Positions 31,757 through 42,826 of a DNA stretch of 64,000 bases are shown here, piece by piece. The stretch covers positions 114,097,295-114,161,294 of the forward strand of contig NC_053397.1 of assembly GCF_905171765.1 (NCBI RefSeq), in the 5' to 3' direction. Made by a program: the position numbers and the translations under genes. Positions within the stretch are counted from its first letter, which is position 1; each line of letters begins with the position of its first letter. Source of the stretch: Bufo bufo. Its lineage: Eukaryota > Chordata > Amphibia > Anura > Bufonidae. The notes under the pieces were generated by a model. It saw only the letters and a list, made by a program, of their open reading frames with translations. It was not told the origin of the DNA and did not search any database.

Positions 31757-33620
31757 TTCACTTGTCCTTCTGAACTGTCCTCTCAACCTCTCCTCCTGCT
31801 CCCTCTTTGACTGGCTACAATCTGGCTTCCGACCCCAATGATCTGCTAACAGCCAAAACAAACAAAAAAAAACATTACTCTGTCCTCCTTCTTGACCTGT
31901 CCTCTGCCTTTGACACTGTCAACCACTCCCTTCTGTTACAAACTCTCTCATCTCTTGGAATCACTGACCTGGCCCTCTCCTGGATCACATCCTACCTGTA
32001 ATGACCGGCGTCACGCAAAGGGAGGGAAATGGGAAGGCCCTGTCCAAGGGAGAGGGAAAGGTGGTGACCCCTGACTCACCTTGAGGCTGGCACCTGACTG
32101 CCCTGACGTCCCTAGACGGGTTCCTCACCCGTACGCCGATCACGTGCCTAAACCCTGGCTTTCCCTAAGATGAGCCCTATGTAGTGAACGGGGCGGTGGG
32201 ATCACTAGTCCGCACCACTGGCACTAAAAGGAAAACACCAAGGAGAGGACAGACAACACAGACAAAACATATAATCCCAGGTGGGCGAAAACAGCAGACA
32301 ACAAAAGCCCAACAGGGATCCGGAGGGTAACGTTCTGGAACAACAACCAGGGAACACAGCTACACAGCTCCAGTGGGTCAGTATAGAAGTCCAGGCAGGA
32401 AGCTCTATATCTGGCAACCAGAGAAGTGAGAGAGGGGAATATAAGGAGGTTAGGAGTGCTGGACAAGAAACAGCTGAGGAGAAGAAGATCCCTGAGCGAG
32501 CCAAAAAGGTTGCAAGGCAAACCCAGAAAGCTACCATTAAGAAACAGCACTATCTTTATACATAGAATGCGCAGCCACCCGCTGCGACTTCCTGACCCCG
32601 GGTATAACGGAGTCAGACGTGGCTCTTGACACCCTCGTGACAATACCTCACAGACCGGACATTTAACGTCTCCCACTCTTACACCACCTCCTCGTCTCAT
32701 TCCCTCTGTTGGTATTCCACAAGGCTCTGTCCTACAAACCCTGCTCTTCTTTATCTACACTTTCGGCCTGGGACAGCTCATAGAGTCCCATGGCTTTCAG
32801 TATCCCTTTTATGCTGACAACACACAAATCTACCTCTCTGGTCCAGACATCACCATATTACTGTCCAGAATCCCACAATGTCTATCTTCCATATCCTCCT
32901 TCTCCTCTCACTTTCTAAAACTTTACATGGATAAAACAGAATTCATAATCTTTCCCCCATCTTGCTCCACCCCCCCAACAGACCTATCTATTATGATCAA
33001 TTGCTGCACACTCTCCTCGGTCAACCAAATACGCTGCTGTGGAGTGACCTTGGATTCTACCCTCCAGTTCCGACCACACATCCAAGCCCTTTCCACCACC
33101 TGCCATCTCCAACTCAAAAACATCTCCAGCATCTGCTCTTTCCTCAACTTTCAGTCTGCGAAAGTGCTTGTACATGCGCTCATCATCTCCCGCAGCATTC
33201 TCCTCTGTGGCCTTCCATCTAGCACTCTCGCACCACTCCGCTCTATCCTCAACTCTGCTGCCCGACTAATCCACCTCTCACCCTGTTACTCCTCTGCTTC
33301 TCCCCTCTGCCAATCATTTCACTGGCTCCTCAGTGAATTCAGTTCAAAATACTAACAAATACATACAAGGCTTTCCAAAACCTGCATCTCTGAGCTACTT
33401 TCCCGATACATCCCAACACGCAATCTCCGATCCTCACAAGACCTCCTTCTCTCCTCTCCTCTTATTACCTCTTCCCAAAATCGCCTCCAAGATTTCTCCC
33501 ATGCATCCTCCATGCTCTGTAATTCGCTACCCCAACATATCAGACTCTCACCTACAGTGGAATCCTTCAAAAGAAACCTGAAAACCCACCTCTTCAGACA
33601 AACCTACAACCAGTGACCCT
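31757..33620 (+). pseudogene. L2-type LINE ORF2 remnant (reverse transcriptase)
   Basis: Contains QSGFRP, then [20 protein letters not shown] at about 31887-31945, LSWITSYL before the LTR, and [11 protein letters not shown] after it. The active-site box reads [11 protein letters not shown], so the second Asp of YADD is Asn. A C-terminal part ([28 protein letters not shown]) is in frame from 32927 to 33355. Several frameshifts and stops. The 5' half with the endonuclease is absent, as usual for truncated LINE copies. Motif wording fits the L2/CR1 group, most like L2. Confidence 0.8.
31997..32642 (-). repeat. Solo LTR-B with 5-bp TSD (CTACC/ATACC)
   Basis: On the minus strand it starts TGTCACGAGGG at 32642 and ends CATTACA at 31997, 646 bp. 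It interrupts the LINE between LSWITSYL and DRTF. Flanks CTACC (31992-31996) and ATACC (32643-32647) form a TSD with one mismatch. It is the same family as 1884-2548. Confidence 0.85.
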
Positions 33621-33680
33621 TCTGCCTCTATACTGCCATGACCAGCTTTACCCTCTCCTACTGTGTCCTTCTCCCATACC

Positions 33681-33928
33681 AGAAATTCTTAAAATTATCA
33701 GACCACTATCCGGCGCTGCAGGCATAGAAATCAGTCCTTGAGATGAATACGATTCTTTTTATTATAGTCAACGCGTTTCAAGGGCAAAGGGCCTCAGGAC
33801 AATATACACGAAGGGGGCCCTTTGCCCTTGAAACGCGTTGACTATAATAAAAAGAATCTTATTCATCTCAAGGACTGATTTCTATGCCTGTAGCGCCGGA
33901 TAGTGGTCTGATAATTTTAAGAATTTCT
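33681..33928. repeat. Long palindrome (arms about 110 bp, spacer about 20)
   Basis: The left arm from AGAAATTCTT at 33681 is the reverse complement of the right arm ending AAGAATTTCT at 33928, with few mismatches. Each arm carries GGGCCCTTTGCCC or its complement, next to GAAACGCGTTGAC. Confidence 0.9.
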
Positions 33929-34978
33929 GCATATCCATTTCCCTGGAACCATCTGGACAGGAAAAGACCCAGGCAGCAGCACGGCATCCCCTAATGCTGG
34001 TGGGGAAATATACCAGCTAAGGCACATCTAGCTGTTGTGACTGTTCACAACAGAATCCGGTAAGCGAATTACGCACCATAATTGTACAGTCGTGGCCAAA
34101 AGTTTTGAGAATTACATAAATATTGGAAATTGGAAAAGTTGCTGCTTAAGTTTTTATAATAGCAATTTGCATATACTCCAGAATGTTATGAAGAGTGATC
34201 AGATGAATTGCATAGTCCTTCTTTGCCATGAAAATGAACTTAATCCCAAAAAACCTTTCCACTGCATTTCATTGCTGTCATTAAAGGACCTGCTGAGATC
34301 ATTTCAGTAATCGTCTTGTTAACTCAGGTGAGAATGTTGACGAGCACAAGGTTGGAGATCATTATGTCAGGCTGATTGGGTTAAAATGGCAGACTTGACA
34401 TGTTAAAAGGAGGGTGATGCTTGAAATCATTGTTCTTCCATTGTTAACCATGGTGACCTGCAAAGAAACGCGTGCCGCCATCATTGCGTTGCATAAAAAT
34501 GGCTTCACAGGCAAGGATATTGTGGCTACTAAGATTGCACCTCAATCAACAATTTATAGGATCATCAAGAACTTCAAGGAAAGAGGTTCAATTCTTGTTA
34601 AGAAGGCTTCAAGGCGTCCAAGAAAGTCCAGCAAGCGCCAGGATTGTCTCCTAAAGAGGATTCAGCTGCGGGATCGGAGTGCCACCAGTGCAGAGCTTGC
34701 CCAGGAATGGCAGCAGGCAGGTGTGAGCGCATCTGCACGCACAGTGAGGCGAAGACTTTTGGAAGATGGCCTGGTGTCAAGAAGGGCAGTAAAGAAGCCA
34801 CTTCTCTCCAAAAAAAACATCAGGGACAGATTGATCTTCTGCAGAAAGTATGGAGAATGGACTGCTGAGGACTGGGGCAAAGTCATATTCTCCGATGAAG
34901 CCTCTTTCCGATTGTTTGGGGCATCTGGAAAAAGGCTTGTCCGGAGAAGAAAAGGTGAGCGCTACCATCAGTCCTGTG

Positions 34979-35898
34979 TGTCACGAGTTGGAGGTCCCAG
35001 GAGAGACCACCGCGTCGTCAAGCAATAAACGGAAATCAGGTACAAACACATAAGAGTTTATTGCACAAACAGAAACATGGAAAGCAGCACAGATAAAACA
35101 TGAGCTCTATGTACCGTCAGCACAGTGGGAGAAAACCCCCACTGCGCCACTGTCTAGTAATACTCCAGAGGGGCGTAACTAAGCAACTCCTGGTCTTCAC
35201 TAGAGCCCTAGATGGTAGGGTTAGACTTAGCCGCAGGAAGTTGCCAGGGTCCACTCTGGAGCGTGACCTAGACAGTGACAGCAGGAGCGAATGGGCAACA
35301 GGTACCAGAAGGTACCGACGGCACATAGGCAAACATAACAGACAGATAAATACAAAACAAGGCAAATAATAACACAAGCAGGAGTTCATGCAAGGGAGCA
35401 GGAGTGGCAATGAGCAGAGAAGGACTTGCTCCACCAGTAGTAATCTGCATGGCCTTGTCATGCCACTCTGCTGCAAAGGCTTGCTGTACACAGACATCAG
35501 AATAAACACAAAGTAACTAAAACATAACTGGCAGAACAGAAAGACAGGAAAAAGGACGCAAATGAACAAGTAGGGAAACCCACAGAGCACAGACAGACAG
35601 ACACAGATCCCATGGGTCAGCAGCATGGGAGAGAGTACAAACCAGGAGCAGAGCAGGACAAGACAACACACACCAGGAGAGCTGACACAGAACTGAGGAA
35701 ACCTCAGCCTTATATACAGGTTCCATGGGTGCAGCAGAGAGACCACACCCATGGAGCAGACAGAGGATTAACTCCTAATAGGAATACAGGGGAGTTAACC
35801 CATACAGAACCACAAATAACACACAGGAACAGAACTTCAGCGAGGAGCACCGAATGAGCAAGAACGGAAGGTCACAGTCAAAGGCAACGACTGTGACA
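34979..35898 (-). repeat. LTR-C, 3' copy, complete (920 bp)
   Basis: On the minus strand it runs TGTCACAGTCG to AACTCGTGACA. TATATAAG lies near 35706-35715, and AATAAACTC near 35058-35064 is a poly(A) signal. Both confirm minus orientation. Confidence 0.88.
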
Positions 35899-36780
35899 CT
35901 CCCACCCCTCAAAGCCCCCCCCTCCCTCCCCCAAACAGAAAACGGGAGGAAGTGGGGCAACAAACCAAATAGAACCAGGCAAGGGGACAGAAATCAAAGG
36001 GGTGACGAGGTACAAGGGCAGGAACACACACGACGACCGCAACCAGCCCAACCCCTGAAAACCAGCCTACACGGAGGGTCCGCAGCCAGTACGCCAGGGG
36101 AAGATAGCCAGCCAACATGGCATACACGTCAAGTGAACCGCACCAAGAAGTTACCTCCCCCTCCACTCTCCCTCCGGAGAATGACATGTCTGCCAAGAAC
36201 TAATTGGCCAGACATGCAGACACCCCCTTCTGGAGGATTGGGACCAGGAACAGGAACCAGACAGGAATACAAAGAAACTCAGAATCAAAGGGGTACAGAG
36301 GTACACAAGCAGAACACATAAGACGACCGCAGCCAGCATGCAGCTCCTAGCAACCAGCCTACACGGTAAACGCAGCCAGTACGCCAAGAGGAATGCAGCC
36401 AGCCTACATGGCCACAAAAGTCATGGTGAACTGCAGTGTGCTAACACCTCCCCCTCCACTCTCCCTCCAGAGAATGGCATGTCTGCCAAGAACTGATTGG
36501 TCAGACATGCTGACACCCCCTTCCGGAGGCCAGGACCAGAAGCAGATACCTTCGCCGATAAAGGAAAACACGGCCGTAGGCAGAACTGCAAGCTCAAAAG
36601 GTTAAACCGGACGTCACCCCTGGCGACCAGCATACACGGAGAACACCGCAGCCAGTACACCAAGGCAACCAAATCCGATACCTACAGGTAGCATAAAGAG
36701 AGAAATACAGAATGCACACACACCACAGATAAGCAGAAAACAGAACAAAAAAAACTCTGTGAAAGTTCACTTGTTCATTC
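35899..36780 (-). repeat. LTR-C internal region, noncoding, with internal duplication
   Basis: 882 bp without gag or pol motifs. A stretch near 36080-36250 is repeated imperfectly at 36340-36540, each holding CCCTCCACTCTCCCTCC and ATGTCTGCCAAGAACT. The minus-strand sequence after the 5' LTR (GAATGAACAAGTGAAC) is not a primer site I recognise. Confidence 0.7.
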
Positions 36781-37522
36781 TGTCACGAGTTGGAGGTCCC
36801 AGGAGAGACCACCGCGTCGTCAAGCAATAAACGGAAATCAGGTACAAACACATAAGAGTTTATTGCACAAACAGAAACATGGAAAGCAGCACAGATAAAA
36901 CATGAGCTCTATGTACCGTCAGCACAGTGGGAGAAAACCCCCACTGCGCCACTGTCTAGTAATACTCCAGAGGGGCGTAACTAAGCAACTCCTGGTCTTC
37001 ACTAGAGCCCTAGATGGTAGGGTTAGACTTAGCCGCAGGAAGTTGCCAGGGTCCACTCTGGAGCGTGACCTAGACAGTGACAGCAGGAGCGAATGGGCAA
37101 CAGGTACCAGAAGGTACCGACGGCACATAGGCAAACATAACAGACAGATAAATACAAAACAAGGCAAATAATAAACACAAGCAGGAGTTCATGCAAGGGA
37201 GCAGGAGTGGCAATGAGCAGAGAAGGACTTGCTCCACCAGTAGTAATCTGCATGGCCTTGTCATGCCACTCTGCTGCAAAGGATTGCTGTACACAGACAT
37301 CAGAATAAACACAAAGTAACTAAAACATAACTGGCAGAACAGAAAGACAGGAAAAAGGACGCAAATGAACAAGTAGGGAAACCCACAGAGCACAGACAGA
37401 CAGACACAGATCCCATGGGTCAGCAGCATGGGAGAGAGTACAAACCAGGAGCAGAGCAGGACAAGACAACACACACCAGGAGAGCTGACACAGAACTGAG
37501 GAAACCTCAGCCTTATATACAG
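36781..37522 (-). repeat. LTR-C, 5' copy, lacking most of U3
   Basis: 742 bp, almost identical to 34979-35721. It stops immediately after the TATATA box (CTTATATACAG) and joins Tc1 sequence (GCATCCTGAG), so the upstream 178 bp of U3 are missing. Confidence 0.85.
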
Positions 37523-38245
37523 GCATCCTGAGACCATTCATGTGTGGGGTTGCTTCTCATCCAAGGGAGTGGGCTCACTCACAATTTTGCCCAAAAACAC
37601 AGCCATGAATAAAGAATGGTACCAAAACACCCTCCAACAGCAACTTCTTCCAACAATCCAACAACAGTTTGGTGAAGAACAATGCATTTTCCAGCACGAT
37701 GGAGCACCGTGCCATAAGGCAAAAGTGATAACTAAGTGGCTCGGGGACCAAAACTTTGACATTTTGGGTCCATGGCCTGGAAACTCCCCAGATCTTAATC
37801 CCATTGAGAACTTGTGGTCAATCCTTAAGAGGCGGGTGGACAAACAAAAACCCACTAATTCTGACAAACTCCAAAAAGTGATTATGAAAGAATGGGTTGC
37901 TATCAGTCAGGAATTGGCCCAGAAGTTGATTGAGAGCATGCCCAGTCGAATTGCAGAGGTCCTGAAAAAGAAGGGCCAACACTGCAAATACTGACTCTTT
38001 GCATAAATGTCATGTAATTGTCGATAAAAGCCTTTGAAGCGTATGAAGTGCGTGTAATTATATTTCACTACATCACAGAAACAACTGAAACAAAGATCTA
38101 AAAGCAGTTTAGCAGCAAACTTTGTGAAAACTAATATTTGTGTCATTCTCAAAACTTTTGGCCACGACTGTATATTTCCTATAAGGCGGTACCACACATG
38201 AGGCGCTGTGTTTTTTTGTCTTTTCTCCTTTCTTCTCCCATACCA

Positions 38246-38326
38246 TGTAGATTGTAAGCCGTCACGGGCAGGGCCCTCTCTCCTTCTGTACCAGTTTGTA
38301 ACTTGTCTTGTTCATGCTCTGTATTT
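38246..38326 (+). repeat. L2 LINE 3' tail segment
   Basis: GTAGATTGTAAGCC and GGGCAGGGCCCTC, typical of L2-type 3' untranslated regions. It continues the LINE copy left at 33667 and resumes at about 43950. Confidence 0.75.
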
Positions 38327-38912
38327 TGTCCTCAGATCCAAATCTAGTTATTTCTCTGTTTATCAGTTTAGACATTGCTATTACCTATATTGTATTCCAC
38401 CTGCATTATATTGTATGGTAACAGCACCATCTACTGGTGAGTTTAGTGTATTTCACCTAGCCTGTAGTTCCCAGGGCATTGTGGGTAGTTCCTGGTTCTT
38501 TCTTTTCTTCTTGTTTAGAAGCAGCAGCTATCTTATGTGTGTGAGAAGCTCCACTCTCACTTGTTTTTCTGCTCATTATCTGTTATACAGCCTGTTTCAA
38601 GCATAGTCGGTAAGGGCTCTATGTGTCATTGTACTGCAGTTTATTATATGTTTGTTGCATTTGATACCTTTTTGTCATTGCATTATTACCTCGTACTGTT
38701 ACTGTATGTATAGAAGATTATTCTGTATCCTATACAATATATTTGATATCTATGTTCTGAAATACTCCTGTTTTTATTCTGTAGTTTAACCTTTCCTGTC
38801 ACAATCTACTAGCAATAAAAGAAGGTTACAGCTGCACAGCCTTTTTCTTATGAAGACAGGGGGTTTAGCTACATGTCATAATACACACCGTGCTAACATG
38901 TATGAGGGCAGT
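38327..38912 (+). repeat. BEL 5' LTR
   Basis: About 586 bp, beginning TGTCCTCAG. Contains AATAAAAG near 38815. Matches 43355-43946. Confidence 0.82.
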
Positions 38913-39058
38913 ATAGTGAAACGACTGCTGAGAACAAGCTCAGCTAAAAGACTGCTAAAAAGAAAAATAAGCTTAAAAGATCAGACTATACAGAGCCCGC
39001 CATAATCCACGGAGAGCCTACTTGCAGATATTATAACAGTCTCCTAACAAGTCACACC

Positions 39059-39861
39059 ATGTCTAATAGTCGAGCATCTTCAGTCAAGACAAGGTCTCTG
39101 ATAAGTGGCTCTAACAGGACATCGATCAGAGAAGCTGCCGCCCTTGCCCACGCAAAAGCAGAAGCTGCAAAGGCAAAATCTAGCTTCACAGAACAAGAAA
39201 TACAGATAAAGTTGGAGAAAGCGCAACTTGAAGCAACTCTAGTAAAACTCACCACTGAGAAAGAGACAACAGCTTCCATAGCAGAAGCAGAATTTCTAGA
39301 AGCCACAGAACTTCTAGAAACCAAGAGTCATCGCAGCATTGTCCAGCCAGAACTTGAATACCAAGATCCACAACAGCGTACCTTACAATTATGTCATGTG
39401 CCACCACCTCAGTTAGTAAACCTCGTAGGGCAACGGTGGAGGTCCACAAAATTAACGTTTCTTCCACAAGTTCAGTCCATAAAGAGTTCAGCTCCTATCA
39501 AGGAGGAGACAAACCCAAGGACTCGAGCAGACAGTGTCCCTTACCTAGGAAGCCACATTCCCTACTTAAGTGCAGAACCTTCAGGGAAAAGTCATTGGAA
39601 GACCGCAAGACCTTCCTCAAGGAGAACAACATCTGTTTTAAATCAACTTCGCACTTCGCCAGGGACTGTGAGGTTACTATGAAGTGTGCAGAATGTGACA
39701 GCACAGATCATAACACAGCTCTATACCCTGGGCCACCATCGTGGGCTTCGCCAAAAACCCAAGAGCATAGCGGGGAGCTGAAGGACACAAATACTGACAC
39801 TTTGGCAGTTACTTCTAAATGTTCAGAGGTTTGCAGAGACCTGATAGGAGGCAGAGCCTGA
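39059..39861 (+). pseudogene. gag: BEL Gag, frameshifted
   Basis: ATG 39059 begins MSNSRASSVKTRSLISG, followed by an alanine/lysine/glutamate-rich coiled coil (LAHAKAEAAKAK). Near 39400 the reading shifts frame to a zinc-knuckle-rich segment (LLKCRTFREKS, CFKSTSHFARDC, MKCAECDSTDH) that in BEL elements sits at the Gag C-terminus. The first knuckle has lost a cysteine (CFKS). An in-frame TGA at about 39859 sits where relatives of the family continue into the protease. Confidence 0.8.
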
Positions 39862-39876
39862 TCTAAAATCTCCCTA

Positions 39877-40362
39877 GTGAGAGTTTACCCAGCAGACAAC
39901 CGAGGCAAAGCCATCAAAGTATATGCAATTCTAGATGAACAAAGTAACAAGTCGTTAGCGAAGTCTGCCTTCTTTGATAGCTTCAACATCAGAGGACCCG
40001 GTGCACCCTACTCTTTAAAAACTTGTGCTGGTACTGTGGAGACAGACGGAAGGAGGGCAAGTGGCTACATGGTTGAGTCCAGCGATAGTCAAGTGCGTCA
40101 GCCTCACCTGAAGCGTATAAGACACCTGATCCCGAACCATGATCCTGAAGCTCAGATAGTCTTACTCCTCGGGAGGGATATCCTACAGGTCCACAAGGTT
40201 AGACAGCAGATCCATGGACCTCACAACGCTCCATACGCCCAGAGACTTGACCTAGGATGGGTCATTGTAGGAGAGGTCTGTTTGGGAGGTGTACACAAAC
40301 CGACAACTGTCAACAGCATGCTTACCAGTACACTTGAGAATGGACACCCATCTCTTCTCTAA
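39877..40362 (+). pseudogene. BEL A17-type protease
   Basis: Same frame as the Gag C-terminus, directly after the stop. YAILDEQSNKSL carries the aspartate of the retropepsin-like A17 active site. The segment VLLLGRDIL follows near 40160. A frame break at 40362 separates it from RT. Confidence 0.8.
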
Positions 40363-41441
40363 CCATGCGAAAATCACTTCTTTATTAAGGAACTGCCTCA
40401 AAGCACTTCATCACCAGGTACCCTTGCAGGTACTGCCTATGATGACTTCATTTGGGATGGCAATCAAGACCACCTGGGATCCACAGTCTTCCGCAAGACT
40501 AAAGAGGACAATCGTATGGCGATGTCATTCGAAGATAGACTGTTCCTAGATATAATGGAGCAGGGAATGGTGCAGGACGAAACAAAAAGCTGGGTTGCAC
40601 CTCTACCCTTTAAGCCTCAAAGACAACGCTTACCCAACAATAGAGAACAAGTTTTCAAACGATTTGTCTCTCTCAGGCACAGCCTGAGATGAGACATCAC
40701 TTCTTTACCTTCATGGAAAAGATATTCCAGAATGGTCATGCAGAACTAGCACCCATACTTCGAGACTCGGAAGAGCGCTGGTACCTGTCCATGTTTGAGG
40801 TGCATCACCTGAAGAAGCCAGGTCAGATCAGGGTGGTGTTTGACTCAAGTGCCAAGTATGAAGGCATATCATTGAACTATGTTTTGCTGTTGGGCCCGGA
40901 TCTAAACAACAAGCTCATAGGAGTGCTTCTCCGTTTTCGCAGAGACTCCGTTGCATTCACGGCTGATATCCAACAGATGTTCCATTGCTTTCTAGTTAGA
41001 AAGGAACATAGAAATTTCTTGAGATTCCTATGGTACAAGGACAACGATCCCTCTAAAGATGTTACAGAGTATCGTATGAAAGTTCACATCTTCGGTAATA
41101 GTCCTCCTGCAGTTCCCATCTATGGATTGAGATGTGAGGCTCAGAAAGTAGAAGAGAAGTACGGAGCAGATGTCAGACTCTTTGTAGAGAATGATTTCTA
41201 TGTGGATGACTGTCTAAAATCAATGTCTTCAGATGAGACTGCAATCAGTCTTCTTAAAAGAACCCAGGAGATGCTCGCTCTATCTAACCTGAGGCTGCAC
41301 CAGATCGCTTCTAACAGCCAGAAATTTATGGAAGCCTTTCCTTCTCAGGACCATTCAGATGACTTAAAGGATTTAGATCTAGGCTTTGACTTGCCTCCGA
41401 TGCAACAGAACCTTGGCCTACTCTGGGACATAAAAAGCTAA
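40363..41441 (+). pseudogene. BEL reverse transcriptase
   Basis: 40363-40688 is a frameshifted linker region. 40689-41441 reads EVHHLKKPGQIRVVFDSSAK, then VAFTADIQQMF and a YVDD box (DFYVDDCLKS, about 41197-41226). A part of the fingers between VHIFG and SPPAVP appears deleted. All features are BEL/Pao-specific variants of retroviral RT. Confidence 0.82.
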
Positions 41442-42301
41442 TACCTTCACCTTCCAGGTTAGCAGAGAAGAAAAACCCTTTACTCGCAGAGGAGTACTGT
41501 CGGCCATAAGCAGTTTATATGACCCACTGGGATTTGCAGCTCCTATAATAATCAAAGTGAAAGCTACGGATGTAGCAGGGTTAACAAACATGCTTTATGA
41601 GACATGTTATCTAAACTAAATGCAACTAAATGCGTTAAGCAATTGCTTTTCAATGGCTTTTGTTTCAAGATAACGCGATGAGTTAAGAAATTTGAGTTAA
41701 GAGTGTGTGTGTTACCCCTGTTAAGAGACTTCACCAGAGAAGCGTCGAACTGGGACACTCTTCTTCCCATGAAGGAAAGAGCCACGTGGATGGCCTGGAG
41801 GTTGAGACACATAGACTTAGCGTTTTCTGCGATGCTTCAGTCAAAGCAATTGCAGCCATAGCTTACTTGAAGACGTTAGATACCAATGAACAATGCCATG
41901 TAGCGTTCGTCATGAGCAGAGCGAAACTAACACCACTCCATGAACACAAAATACCACGTCTGGAACTATGTGCCGCGGTGTTAGCGGTGGAGTTAGCCAA
42001 ACTCATCGCTACAGAAATGGACCTGGAGATTAAAGACTATACCGATAGCAAGATAGTACTAGGATATATCTGTAATGAAGCTAGACGCTTCTATGTCTAC
42101 ATCAACAACAGAGTGCTAAGGATCAGAAGGTCTACCTCTCCTGAACAATGGAAATATGTACCTACGCATCTTAACCCTGCAGACCAAGCAACTAGATCCA
42201 TCGCTGCTAACCGTCTCAAGGACACAAATTGGTTTAGAGGCCCTACCTTTTTGTATAGACCGATGTCCAACACAACAGAAACTGCATGTTCGAACTACTA
42301 A
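41442..42301 (+). pseudogene. BEL connection and RNase H
   Basis: 41442-41570 has SGILSxxYDPLG-like sequence (SLYDPLGFAAP). 41570-41700 is interrupted by unrelated AT-rich sequence. 41705-42301 holds the RNase H core (LSVFCDASVKA, RLELCAAVLA, YTDSKIVLGYI), with acidic catalytic residues visible. Followed by WFRGPTFL, then stop. Confidence 0.8.
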
Positions 42302-42826
42302 ACCCACATGCTGATGTTGAGATATGTCCTCAGGTATCTGTGTTGCATACAGAGACTTTGGACCACCACCTGAAAACCCATAGATTCAGTAGGCTCACAT
42401 AGCTCGGTCGTGTAAGGCAACCTCATCGGCAGATATAAAAGTGTCTGTAGAGGTTGGCATCATTGTAAACATGTTTACACAGCTCTCGATCTAGAGTGGT
42501 CAAAAAATATAATTATCTAGGCTGTACGGCACGAAATCTATGCAAAAGAAATCGATTGTGTAGTCAGCTGATGACGAACCTCCAGTATGACCGACTAAGT
42601 ATAGATCCACCCTTCACCAATGTTGACCTAGATGTGTTTGGTCCTTGGTCTGTGGTTGTCCGGCAAACTAGGGGAGGCCGCACGCATGGGAAACATTGGT
42701 CGACTATCTTCACTTGTCTGTCCATCAGAGCTGTCTATGTAGAGCTAATTGAATCTATGGATACTTCCTGTTTCATTAATGCTCTCCGGCGTTTCATTGC
42801 CATGCGAGCACCTGTCAAACACATTC
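42302..42826 (+). pseudogene. BEL integrase, N-terminal half only
   Basis: The region from about 42560 contains RLSIDPPFTNVDLDVFGPW (first Asp) and the TCLSIRAVYVEL strand typical of BEL integrases. It stops at VKHI (42824), where a solo LTR begins. The second Asp and Glu are missing. Confidence 0.8.

Larger units (their letters stand above)
34979..37522 (-). mobile_element. Small nonautonomous LTR element (LTR-C), very young
   Basis: Minus-strand element. The 3' LTR is 34979-35898, the internal part 35899-36780, and the 5' LTR 36781-37522 is truncated. A polypurine tract (GGGGGGGCTTTGAGGGGTGGGAG on the minus strand, cited by position 35899-35922) abuts the 3' LTR. No coding capacity was found inside. 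Over about 740 shared bp the LTRs differ at about two positions by eye (one A insertion near 37174, one C/A near 37282). Confidence 0.85.
34450..37994 (+). pseudogene. Tc1 transposase, split by insertion
   Basis: N-terminal half from MVTCKETRAA (ATG 34450; an in-frame ATG at 34414 is possible) to 34978, with two helix-turn-helix regions for binding the inverted repeats (AIIALHKNGFTG, ARTVRRRLLEDG) and the first catalytic Asp in VIFSDEASF. C-terminal half from about 37523 to 37994, with the second Asp in FQHDGAPCHKA and the Glu in NSPDLNPIENLW. All three catalytic residues survive. The gene is inactivated by the 2.5 kb insertion. The two halves are not in the same frame after simple removal of the insert, which suggests a small deletion of Tc1 bases at the right junction. 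Confidence 0.9.
34087..38170 (+). mobile_element. Tc1-type transposon, interrupted by an LTR element
   Basis: Inverted ends CAGTCGTGGCCAAAAGTTTT (left, 34087) and its complement (right, to 38170), with TA at 34085-34086 and 38171-38172. Transposase is in two parts around the LTR element 34979-37522. Removing the insertion gives about 1540 bp, a normal Tc1 size. Confidence 0.9.
33682..38231 (+). mobile_element. Foldback retroposon with 14-bp TSD, hosting a Tc1
   Basis: Flanked by the identical 14-mer CTTCTCCCATACCA (33668-33681, 38232-38245) within the L2 tail. Minus the nested Tc1, the unit is about 465 bp. It starts with a long palindrome and ends GGCGCTGTGTTTTTTTGTC, a T-rich tail. A TSD this long with such a tail argues for LINE-type retroposition rather than a DNA transposon. 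The 3' end resembles that of the small retroposon at 11686-11788 (GTGCTGCGG then T-rich). Confidence 0.65.

Noticed and set aside
35100..37541. Duplicate frames in the two LTR-C copies
   Set aside because: Identical because LTRs are repeats; no domain content, and the poly(A) and TATA signals lie on the other strand.
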